From NCBI RefSeq assembly GCF_017591425.1, contig NW_024466599.1, positions 27,442,001 through 27,506,000 on the forward strand: DNA of 64,000 bases, written 5' to 3'. Position 1 is the first letter of the stretch. Each line of letters opens with the position of its first letter. A program made the translations under genes and the position numbers. The stretch comes from Ochotona curzoniae (lineage: Eukaryota; Chordata; Mammalia; Lagomorpha; Ochotonidae). Below the pieces are notes generated by a model, which was not told the DNA's origin, made no database searches, and saw only the letters and a list, made by a program, of their open reading frames with translations. This document shows positions 23,991 through 59,980 of this stretch, one piece after another.

Positions 23991-24459
23991 CTTGTAGTCA
24001 TTTTTAAAAATGTTCACAAGTATTTGTCTTGTGCCCTCACAGGCAAGGGATAAGCCCTATTTTTATTCGCTTCTGTCTGTAAACAGGTAAACAGTAGGTG
24101 TTCATAAATGCTGGCTGCCAGTCTTAATGATGGCACTATGATAGGTAGGGGTTCAGAGAAAACAGTTTTAGACTGACAAGGATTTCCAGGAGTGTCTCTT
24201 TGCCTTGTTAGCTGGTTTTTTTTTTCAGATGAAAGAATTCCATTGCAAAAGAAATAAAAATAGTTATCTTTAGAGTCAGTTAAAGACACTGCTAGCTTAG
24301 AAAACACAGCTCCACTTTAAAAAAGGCTGCTTTTTGTTGTTATCTTGGTTTTAATTTTTCTAGGTAGTACGGTAAATAGGGAGATAGGCTATTTGTGGTA
24401 TTTATTAATGAAATTTATTCCAAAGCTGCATTAAGGGTGAAATCTGCTGGGAAAGAGCT

Positions 24460-24680
24460 TGGCGATCGATGACTCCTGGCCTCTTGGAGTACAATTTACC
24501 TAGGAGACCCGCGGGTGTCTGGGGGTCGATAAGCAGCGAGAAGCACTCTGCCAGAAGATGGATGTTTTTGCGCGGAGCACGTGTTGTGGCAGGTCGTTGT
24601 GGCAGGTCCCTGCAGCGGCCGTCCGGGGTCTGCGCACAAGCCCGGGTGAGGCATGCGCTGCTGTCCTGAAGGTGCACTGG
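24460..24680. other. isolated CpG-rich patch
   Basis: About 200 bases have far more CpG than the surrounding AT-rich DNA (for example gcgatcgatg, cccgcgggtg, ttgcgcggagcacgtg, agcggccgtccgg, gcccgggtg). There is no exon evidence. It may be a small regulatory element or remnant CpG-rich repeat. Confidence 0.5.
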
Positions 24681-24939
24681 AACCCCTTGATGGCCAGGAT
24701 TTGTGGAGCAGCATGCCAAGGCTCTCTGCGTGGCAGGTTTACATTAGCCTGAGACTAAACTAGAACACTGGGAAGATCTTTAGGATACTGTTTTCTGTAG
24801 CAGCAACTCATGACTCAGCCCCTCTCCTTCAGGCTCTACTTAGGCGTCACCCTCTTTGTGAGAGCACTTGAGAGCAGCCGCCGGGGCACTATTTTAGCCC
24901 CGTAGTAGTGGGATATTTGGGAATGAGATCCAGGAATAG

Positions 24940-24972
24940 GCATTAAAAATATATATATATATTTTGAAAAGT

Positions 24973-25022
<50 letters not shown>

Positions 25023-25280
25023 GGAGGGAGAATGAGGAAGAGTCTCTGCCTGCTAACTCAGTCCTCAGATGCTTCTTCAGAGCTGGGGCCAAGAAAACAA
25101 GCCAGGTCTCCCACCTAGTGGCAGGGACCCAGGGTTGAGAGCCACATCCTGCTGCCTCCAGGGTCTGCAGTGGAGGATGCTGGGATGGGGAGCCACAGCT
25201 TAGACCTGAACCCTGGTACTCTGGTCTGGGATGTGCTCAACAGGCAACCCAACAGCAAGGCTAACTGGCCACTCCAGGAA
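24940..25280 (-). mobile_element. old C-type SINE with expanded CA tract
   Basis: A CA repeat of about 44 bases (24975-25018) sits where the SINE's CT/GT-rich stretch would be on the minus strand. It is followed by 'ggagaatgaggaagagtctc', 'aagccaggtctcccacctag' and 'ggcaacccaacagcaaggct'. It is heavily diverged. Confidence 0.6.
24975..25018. repeat. CA microsatellite
   Basis: About 22 uninterrupted CA dinucleotides inside the old SINE, a likely length-polymorphic site. Confidence 0.95.
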
Positions 25281-26699
25281 TGTGCAAGATTCTTTGTCCC
25301 ACTGAAATTTTCGACCCTCTGCCTCTTGAAGCAAGGGACTGGATGACATGTCAATCGCAGCACTCAGATTCTAGCCACATACCGACTTTTAGGGTAGAAC
25401 AGAGAATTGGTGATACTTACCTTAAGACTATAGTTCTTTGAAATTCCAGTAAATACTTTAGTATAATTCAGTTTGTCATGTGAACTTTATTATCATAAAC
25501 CGTAACATTTTGATTAACAATTATACACATGATCAATGTACTTTATAAACTGGCAAAACTGTATGATGAAATGATTTCATGTTTGACGTTAAATTGTGTA
25601 ATACTCATAAAATCAGGTTACTTTACATACTCAGCTTTTTCTTTGAAGTAGCGCAGTATCTTTCCTCTGAATCCTAACATAGCCTTGCCTCTGGCATAGC
25701 TGGAGTTCTCCCTTGGTGCCTGGGCATCCTTGTACGGATATGGACTAGAGCCTCAGCATGGCGGGCTGGCGTTAGGGCAGGAAAAATGAGATCGTTTTTC
25801 AAAAAAGGAACAGGTTAAAAGAAATGTTGAGAACACTGATAGCAACTTCCATATTTTAAGGGAAAAACCAGAAATCAATACGTGACACGAGACCCGAGTT
25901 TTAGACCTACGAGAGTATGAAGATAGGCGTTTCGACCATGATCAAGAAAGCCTGTTGTGTTCCACGAGCGTAGCGCATTGTCTTTCATACATCATCTAAA
26001 CTTGGTCCTTGCCTGTAAAATGGGACGCTTGTATTCCTGTTTACCTCGTTCACTTTATAAATGGTTGTATTAAGTGCTCATAATTCTAAGTCACAATAAT
26101 GTCATGACTCTTTCATGCTGCTGTGCCAATCATCTGGAGATAGGGGCACCTACCCCACAGGACGGTGCGAGGTGTCACCTGTGCGCTCTGAGGGCTGTCT
26201 CTCTCGGACCCCATCATCAGTACTGCATTTTCCTGTTCAGCTGAAGCAAATCCTTCACTGTGCAGGCATGCTCTTGTTTTTCTCATCTTTAAAGCAACAA
26301 ACAAAAAACCCACAAAAACCCCTCCTCAGTTGTCTTGCTATTCCCCAGTTCTCTGCTTCTCCAGATCATAAAACAAAGTGCTCCACTTCCTTTCATGCAG
26401 TTCTCTAGTGAAATTCCCACAGCAGTTCCTTAAACTGCCAGTGTCAGGACTGCCAGTGACTTCCTTGTTTCAGCATCAGTGGTCCCAGCTCCGTCATCTT
26501 ACTTTCCTGTCCAATAATGTTTGGCATGCTGATCACTCCTTTTTTTTGAAATCATTTCTCAGACAGACTTCCCAAACACAGTAAACTCCTGCTTGGCACC
26601 TGCCTTTGCCGATGCTTGTCTTGGTCTACTTGGCTCCCCTTCTTTTAATGTCTGAGTGGCCCAGGGCTCTCCTGTTTAGAGCCCATTTTTCCAGTGTAT

Positions 26700-27010
26700 G
26701 CTCACTTCCTTTGGGATCTGATTCCCTTACCTCCTTCAAGTCTTTATTCATACATCACTCTCTCTGAGGCAAGACTCTGTCCATCCCATTGCAATGTCAC
26801 CCTCTCGCCTCCTACGTTCCCAGCCACCTTTATCGGCTTTGCTCACAGCACTCATGACATCCTCGTTGATAACACTTCATTGTGCTATTAGTGTCCACAT
26901 CTCCTCACTAGATTGTGAACCCTGGGATGATAATGGACTTCCGTTCATTGTTACAGTTCTAACATCGGGACTGTACCCACAACAAGAAGTGCTTATTGAT
27001 TGAATATTTC
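26700..27010 (+). repeat. L2 3'-end fragment
   Basis: 'ccttcaagtctttattcat', 'gcactcatgacatcctcg', 'ctagattgtgaaccctggg' and 'gcttattgattgaatatt' follow the L2 3' order ending in the 'aataaatatttgttgaatg' type end. Confidence 0.6.
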
Positions 27011-27204
27011 AGATAGGTGTTTGTCAGATGTACATAACCTAAGGTCACTTGAAGTAATCTAAGTCACGATAAACAGCAAAATAAACCATAAACAATCAAT
27101 TACAGAAACCTCAGGATAAAGAACCAGCCTCTTAAGAGATTGAAAGTCTTTTAAAAAAATGTATCCCTTTTAGCTGTAGCTCTTACTTATTAAACACTTA
27201 CTCA

Positions 27205-27330
27205 AGACAGCGTGCTGTATATAGTGCGTTAGATCTTACAACAGCCCAGGTAGACCTGTGCATTTTTTTATACTGACAAGAAACCAGCTCAGATTCAGTA
27301 ACGTCTCCAAATGGCAACAGAGTGGGAACA
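27205..27330 (+). repeat. MIR-like fragment
   Basis: 'acaacagcccaggtagacc' followed by 'actgacaagaaaccagctc' resembles the MIR segment 'caacaaccctatgaggtagg...gaggaaactgaggctc'. Confidence 0.55.
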
Positions 27331-28379
27331 GATAATTCCAGAGCACCTGCCTGTTTTATTCCATCATGTTGATTCTTCTTGTCTTTGGTGGATTCTTAAG
27401 GTACAGAAACTGGCTTCCAAATGGGCTTTAGCTTTTCTTGCCTCCAGTAAGCATCAAAGGGTCTTACAGTGTTAAACATCAGCTCTAAGTTGCTTTGGAG
27501 GTGTATTTTATTAAAGCCATTCCTGCCGCTGGCAGCCATGTGCAGTCTGTCTGCAAAGAGGAAAGCTGAGCTGGGACGTGTGCGGCAGACTTCAGCAACC
27601 TGCATCTGTGACGATGCAGCGTGATTCAAATCAGTGAGCTAGCCATCTAGTTACAGCTAAAAGGATGTGACATTTCAAGAGCAAATTCAGAATCAAGTTT
27701 GACTAATACCAATACTGTGTTTTCCTATAGCTACTGATTACTTTGAATATATTCTCCATATAGAGAATTCACAGGGGTCTATCAAACAAATCTATGTAAG
27801 TCAATAATTTTTGTCACTTTAAGCCGGGGGAGTGGGGAAGCAGCAGTACATTTTAGATGAACCTCAAAGCAGGCCTGCACAAGTTCCAGTGAGCCACAGC
27901 CACCTGCACCTGGGGCAGACATCAGACCTCTCCAAGCTCAGCTGGCTCCATTTTTGATGGGATCAGATCTAAGGATTTATTCATTTTTACCTCCTGGAGT
28001 TCACCTTTCATGACCTCGCATTTGCATAATTCTTTTCTCATTGCAGCAGGTCATCAGGGAACTGATAGCTTATGGCTTCCTTTACGGAATACAAATGCCT
28101 TATCCTTGTGAAACTTCAAGCAGGTGACCCAAAAGGTCACTTAAATTACTACTTCCCATCCCAAGGCTCTCCTACTATGATCACAGAATTTAACATGGGA
28201 GAAATGTGGAACCTCTTTTTATCTTTTTACAATAACTTAGAGAAAAAAAACGGCCTCCAAAGACCATTATAAAATGCAAAATGCTTTTATATGGGAAGGA
28301 TGAACTACATGAATTGCAAGTAAGCTCAAAAATATTGCCCTCTAAAAATTATTACATGCAAAAATAATACACTTGTGGG

Positions 28380-31300
28380 CTACATAAGGCATTTCTCTTT
28401 ATTATTTTTCGGTTTATCTTAGTAATGCCAGAAAAATAACAGCCATTATTTTCATTTTAAATGCAAACCAAATACTGCTGCACACAGAATACAAAGATTA
28501 CCTGCGAACATGGTTAGGTGCAAAGGCCATAGTAGATGTGTAGACCACACTCTGTTCTTACATCCAAGTAAGACCAACAGCAAATTGTTTGACAATTATT
28601 TTAGCAAATAACCGTGCTACTACACAAATGTGAATACACATATATACACAGACACGTCTCAACTAATTATACATGTCACTTTGACAGACAAATTCTCTGG
28701 TAGTCTCACCAGACATTTGCACCCCCAAATCCCCTTCCCTAGTCCCACCCCCAAATGCTGACTTGATCTGAAGGAAAAAATTAGAGATGCTCTTAATTAA
28801 AGGCACATTTGGCAGCTACTGAAAGTGGCATGCATCTGGCACAGGCGGGCTCTCCAAGTCGCACCGCACGAGTCTTCCATGTTACACATCTCATTTCTTT
28901 ACATGGTAGTCCAATATAACCCACCTTGTTAGTTAACTTGCTTTATAATTTTGCAGCAGTTGGCTACTTAATGCACAATTTTCATTAAAGGCAAAAGGGA
29001 AGTTTGCTCACAGTTGACAGAAAATGCACTTTACGGTGTCAAAACTGAAAAATAAGGCATGGACTTCACAAAACAAGTTACAGGTGCTTTTGTTAGAATT
29101 TTATAGACTTCATGCTTCTTTTTACTGGAGCTCAAAATACTTCACTGGCTCATGTATAAGGGATTATGGAGTGATTTTTGGAGTTGGTAATGATGTTTCA
29201 AAAGCGAAAAAAGCTGACTAAAGTCATCACTTTCCCTTATAAATAATTTTACTGCATAATTCTCTCTCAGCCAACCTGACTTTAAACTTGCAGTGTTTAC
29301 TGGTAAAGATGAATGTGCATTATAACAGAACCTACACTTGTACAACGGTCACACAATATAGGTTAAAAAAAAAAGGTAATCCAAAGCAGCAGCAAAAAAA
29401 AAAAAAAAAAAAAATCAAGAAATAAATGGTTAGATGGGTCCTTTCTAAGTCTGAGGGAAAAGGTTTCCCTCAACATGTACAACTCATAAATTGGGACCTC
29501 TCTCCCATTTGTTCTACTAAGCTAGTTTTATCTGAATTTGAGCTTTCATTTTGAAAGACCAAAGATCAAATTGATAAGCTAAGATTGAGAAGATAACGAC
29601 CATTTAGCTTGCATTAGGGAATTTTTGATTTATGGGGGGAAAAATTCAGAAAGAATCTAGAACCATGACGTAGCCTCCAGGTGAATAGCAGTACTTTGTT
29701 TACAGACAGTTCTGTTGAATGATTTCGTGTGGCGTGCTCTTCATTACACTCAGATCCGTGGCTACATCCTACAGGCTAACCTATTCAAGTGACACACAAG
29801 TTGATGCCCAACCGCCTTTTAAGGCAAACTTTTAATCTCGATTTCCTGATGATTTGTAGTCTTCATATACATGTCGAGGGCTGGAAAGAGTAAATAACTT
29901 CAATCTTTGAATAAATTTAGCAACGTATGCTTCTCCTATGTTCCTGTTTAGGAAAGTGCCTCAATATGAAGTGCTTCTCTTTCTATCGTAATGGTTATGA
30001 AGCCGCTGTGTGAACTCAGCCTTGAAATGTTTTCTTCATTTTGTGATCCAAAAATAATGAGACATTAAGAATTGTTTCACTCTGAAAGGTTCCGCACTTT
30101 GGAAGGTGTTGAACAGTCTTGCAGCCTTGACTGCTTTGTAATGTCCTGGTATGAAAAGCAGAACTTTGTAAGGGACGTATCTACCGTCTTCCTTCACTAT
30201 GTATCCCTGATGAACTATTTTAGTTATTAGAAAGGATACATTTGTCAACCAATTAATGTTTTACATGAGAAGAAAGTAAGGAATTAAGGGCATCCAATTG
30301 GGATTTTTTCTAATTCTCTAAAGCATTTTTATCCAAACACCACACATCAGAACAAAAATATCCTCTATCCATAATGCATATAAAACGTTGCACAGTGAAG
30401 TGGTCTTTCAAAACCACTGGGTTAAGAATGGTTCCCTTGGGGAGAAATATGATTGCAACTACAAACCTTTTTCCTCATTACAGGATCAGGCAGGTTGAAA
30501 AGGGATTATCACTTTATTGACGGGCAATATACTAGCCAGAGATGCATTGAATGGATTCCTATGTGACTTTTCTTAAGTTCTCATTTGGAGTAGGGTTAGA
30601 GTAATTTAAAAAAAAGTGATTAATAAGCCATAAAAAAAAGGGAAACTCCAGGGACAGTAAGGCTGGCCCAATAAAAAAAGTCACAGGAGATTCTGGAATG
30701 TGTATCACAATTATAGCAGCACTAGTAAGAAGGCTTAGATAAATATTCATTGAATAAAAGGCATCCAAGAGCGGACTTTAGATTATTTTTGGAGCTTTTA
30801 CAAAGAGAAAAGTGGCTACCATAGTGGAAATGGAACAGGTATTAAACAAAAAAACTCACTCTAACAAATAAATAAAGGATTTGATAGGGTGGATTACTTG
30901 ATGATGATGCAACTAACATACTTTGTTCTTAAAAGGCTAATATACTGCACTATTGTGATGTACATTTAATGCTCTAATAAATATCACAGGAAATTATTAA
31001 ACTACTGGGTTTCCACCATGGTGCAGTACTTCTAGAAATGTCTCTAATGGCTTGGTTAACTGAACTGCTGAAATGCTGCTGCATTATTTCAGAGGACACA
31101 TGCAGATACCAATGAACGTGGACTCTAAGGTTGCAATACTGCACATTTCAGACATCAGAGCGGAGATTAATAAAACTGTGTCTCCTGCCAAGTTGCATGC
31201 ATTTCAGTCACAGTATCTGGGAGACTCAGAAGAGTAGTACACAGGCTTAATGAATAATCCGTTTCATGATATTAACGATGCAAGCAGATGTTCTACCATG

Positions 31301-32660
31301 GTAGTTCTGACAGAGCAGATCTTAAGCAAGCCAGAATGCTCAGTATAAATCTTAGCAAACTGGAAATTAAAGCTTCACATAGTTCTGTTTAAAAGGTACC
31401 CATCCTATTCTAACCAAGCATTTTTTCCTACCTGCCACTGCAATTTTTGATCATTCTTTAAGACTAATACATATATCCAGAACTAGAACCAAGGCATATC
31501 ACATAATACACTTATTTAGGTTTAGTGTTTTGTGTTTTTCAACTGAAAGAAATAAGAACCAACCACTTTCTCCATATAATAATTTAATATATGCCAGCCA
31601 AACAAAGTATTTTTATCTTTATTCAATTAAATTAAAACAGACCTGCCAGGTATATTATATAACATTCACTATATACACATGATTTAGGCAATGCAAGGTA
31701 ATTGCAGATATGCTGATTACTCGACTATTAGTAAAACATGAATGGTGTCAGTGATGCCCCAAGTGCTCCTTCTCACAGTGGGTGCCTGCTTTGCCACAGT
31801 AAGGTTAGAGGGACAGCTACGACATGGGTTACCAGGAAACCACCGAGAGAATGACAATCTAGCACAGATTAACAGTCTTCTAAATGTAAATAGAATGCTC
31901 AACAGTTACATTTTTAAAAAAGTTCTCCTGTCATGTTAATGACACAATTTCTCTTATTTGAAGGCAACACCACCACATTTCACTTGTGTTTAGGGGGAGG
32001 GACAGGTGGAGGAAATGCTCTTAAATTGGTATAATATTTAAAATAAAAACAAAAAAAAGTACCTCTTTGGTGAAGCCTTGGTACCCATTCAATTCACTGT
32101 AATAATCTGTAAACAGGACTGCAGTACGGTGCTGGGCCTTGAGTTCAACAAGGTCAGGTACCACAGCTTTTCCTCACAGTCCTTTGAATGATTTTTAAGA
32201 AAATATTCTAAAGTAGAAGAGTAAAGCAAAGGAAAAGAAGGGAGGATATTAAAATCCCTGTTTAAGATTTTTTTTTAAAAGTGCATGATATTTGGAATTA
32301 CAAAAGCTGTCATCACGTGGGCTGCTGGACACCAGACTGTCTTCCACCCCTCTGATGATAGAGATCACTTCATAGAAAGGGACTCCTGTCTACTGGCTGG
32401 ACAGACGCCTGCGACTTGATGTTCAGGTGCAATCCGCTCTCCATTTCCTCTAGGTCAGTCTCTCCGTATTCTAAACTGGAATACCATTTCATCTTATAAT
32501 CAGGTGTAGGTTAAAACTCATTGTCTTATACTGCATCTTGAAGTAGAGTCGTTAGTGTTTGGAGTTCTCACTGCAACAACTCAGTGCTGGCACATTCAGT
32601 GCATCCATTGCCAGCAATGGATTTGGGGCTCGGAAACTGTCCATCCTAGGGCAGAGGAAC
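28380..32660 (-). other. SOS1: SOS1 3' untranslated region (inferred)
   Basis: The sequence left of the SOS1 stop is AT-rich, has no convincing frame, no splice-linked exon and no SINE or LINE that I could recognise over about 4.3 kb. The repeat-poor stretch contrasts with both flanks. It ends at an AATAAA on the minus strand. The length agrees with my recollection that the human SOS1 mRNA carries a 3' UTR of about 4 kb. An A-run at 29393-29414 and T/A-rich blocks lie within it. Confidence 0.7.
28398..28403 (-). promoter_or_regulatory. SOS1: candidate SOS1 poly(A) signal
   Basis: The plus-strand TTTATT reads AATAAA on the minus strand. Cleavage would fall roughly 10-30 bases further left (about 28370-28388). 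Its distance from the stop (about 4.26 kb) fits the expected 3' UTR length. Other AATAAA copies occur in AT-rich DNA, so this is a choice by position. Confidence 0.5.
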
Positions 32661-57834
<25,174 letters not shown>

Positions 57835-58986
57835 TTACTAAATCATTTGACTCAAATGATTAAAGCTTTACTTACATTTTCATAAAAGATCAAATAGTCA
57901 ATTTAAAAATCCAAAATTATTTTGACATAGAAATGCTTTAGACTTTGTAAGGTACTGCTTGCTAGCTTTAATTTCTTCCTAACTTAGTGGCAGAAACTGG
58001 TTGATATTGAAATATTATGACAATTCATGTCTTACTCTCTGCACTCTGGCTGGCCAGAGAAATGTGGAGAGAAAGGCAAGGTCAGAGAACACACGAAGTA
58101 GGCTTCCACCTGCTAGCAGAATCCCATAGCTTCCTCAGTCATCCCCCGGGGAAAGAGGAAGGAAACACCATCAGCCATCAGCAGCCTAATAGTTATCCAG
58201 ATTTCTTTAAATCATATTAACCAGAGAAGACAAATAGAAATCAGTCTTATAAAGTAACAGATTACATTAACCAGAGTTTCTAAATTATTTTATTTTATTG
58301 GCTAGAAGTCTTTAGAATTGCTTAAAGGGGGGGGGGCATACTTATAAGCTACTTTTACTATTAATGTGTTAGAATATGTTGTTTTGTCCTCTTCCCAACT
58401 TCTCATTCCTCTTAAATTAAGTATCAAGCTGTCACAATGAGAGTTTAACCACAAGAGCAGGAGTCTCCAATCTCTTATATGAAAGGATATACTTTTCATT
58501 CACATCTTTATGATGTAAAATAAGAGTTCCCTAGACCTGGCTTCTCCTGGCTGTCCTTAATATTCTCCTAATTGTGGAGAGGGGCTGCTGTCATTTTCAC
58601 AAACACCTCTTCCCATAATAGAAAACACCACCCCTATAATCTAGTTTCATCAATATCTCATTTAATTCTAAGAGTTCACTTGGGTGAAGGAGAACAGTGC
58701 CCTTGAATCTTTTGGAAGTATTTTTTTCCTCGAAAAAGGACTAGAAAAACTCTAGTGGTAGTACATCGAGGGTAGAGAATAACTTAATTTTTGCTAGGCT
58801 AGACAAAAATCCACGTTTATTTTTCAAGATATATATTGTCTTTTACCAGCACAGGATTATACAAAACCAGAATACATTTGGAAAATTTCTGCTTGTATGG
58901 ATTCTAAATGTTTAGCTTTAAAATATTTCTAGTATAACTTTTTCCTAAAAAGGCAAACTCATGAATCTATCATAAAACAAAAATCT

Positions 58987-59275
58987 CAGGACTGGTGTTG
59001 TGGCACAGATTAAGCTGCTGTTCGAGGTGTCAGCCAGCGTCCCACGTGAGTGCTGTTTCTTGTCCCAGCTATTCCACTTCCAGTCCAGTTCCCTGCTAAT
59101 GTGTCCAGTATAGCAGCAGAGCAGGGCCCAAGTGCTTGGACACTACCACCCCTACTGGAAATCAGGATGGAATTGCAGGCTCCTGGCTTCAACCTGGTTC
59201 AGCCCAGGCCATTGCAGTCACTTGGGGAGTGAACCAGTGGATGAAAGGCAAACAGATCTTAAAATAAAAACAAAA
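58987..59275 (+). mobile_element. C-type SINE, plus orientation
   Basis: The head 'actggtgttgtggcacagat' is followed by 'cagccagcgtcccacgtgag', 'gcaggctcctggcttcaacc' and 'cacttggggagtgaaccagt', with the end 'cttaaaataaaaacaaaac'. Confidence 0.88.
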
Positions 59276-59302
59276 CTCTCCAATGTATTTGTATTCGTGG
59301 GG

Positions 59303-59585
59303 AAAGATGTGTGGCCCGGCAGTTAAGATGCCACTTGAGACAATGCATGCCATCTTGGAGTGCCTGTGTCTCAGTCCGACTTCCTGCTCATGTGTACTCT
59401 GAGAGGCAGCAGGGGATGGCTCGAGGAATAGGGCTTTGCCCACTCACCTGGGATACATGGATCGAATTTCCCAGCTTCTGACTTTGGCCTAGCCCAGCCC
59501 TGGCTATTTCAGGCACCTGCAGAATAAGCCAGTACATAGAAACTCTCTCTGCCTCTCAAATAATCTTCAAAAAGCTAATAAACTG
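59303..59585 (+). mobile_element. second C-type SINE, plus orientation
   Basis: The head 'gatgtgtggcccggcagtta' begins right after the previous SINE's tail. The body and 'ctctctctgcctctcaaata' end are diverged. Confidence 0.8.
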
Positions 59586-59711
59586 ATTTAAATATCAGAT
59601 GATCTTGAATTTAAAACTGTATTGCTTTTCTAAAGTAAAAATATACAGAATACCTTGGTTTTAAATATCCCCTTTTCCATTATCTGTACAGTTTCACTTT
59701 TTTTTCCTTTT

Positions 59712-59980
59712 AACCTACTTAAAAGGCAGAACGATAGAGAGACAGATAAGACAGAGATCTCCCAGTCAGTGGGAGATGGGGCTGGCCAGGCCGAAGCCAG
59801 GAGCTGGAACTCCATCTGGGTCTCCAACGTGGGTGACAGGGGCCCAAGCGTGTGAGTTACACCTGCCCGCCAGGCTGCCTTAGCAGGAAGCTGGATCAGA
59901 AGCAGAGCAGCCAGGACTCGAACCAGCACTTCATCACGATGCAGAACACCCCATGTAGCCACAGTACCTACCCTCTAGGC
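59712..59980 (-). mobile_element. C-type SINE, minus orientation
   Basis: 'acttaaaaggcagaacgata' is followed by 'gaagccaggagctggaactc', 'aaccagcacttcatcacgat' and the head-side 'gtagccacagtacctacc'. Confidence 0.82.

Larger units (their letters stand above)
15427..28379. other. ARHGEF33-SOS1 intergenic region or ARHGEF33 3' sequence
   Basis: No gene is clearly supported beyond the two candidate terminal exons of ARHGEF33. Recognised items are L2-like stretches (23.6-24.0 and 26.7-27.0 kb), a CpG-rich patch near 24.5 kb, a CA microsatellite next to an old SINE (24.94-25.28 kb) and a MIR (27.2 kb). Many 60-100-codon frames exist with no family signature. ARHGEF33's 3' UTR must lie somewhere here. 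Confidence 0.6.

Noticed and set aside
24975..25018. CA/GT array as a CRISPR-like or coding repeat
   Set aside because: It is a plain dinucleotide microsatellite; the frame of repeated Cys-Val codons is an artefact.
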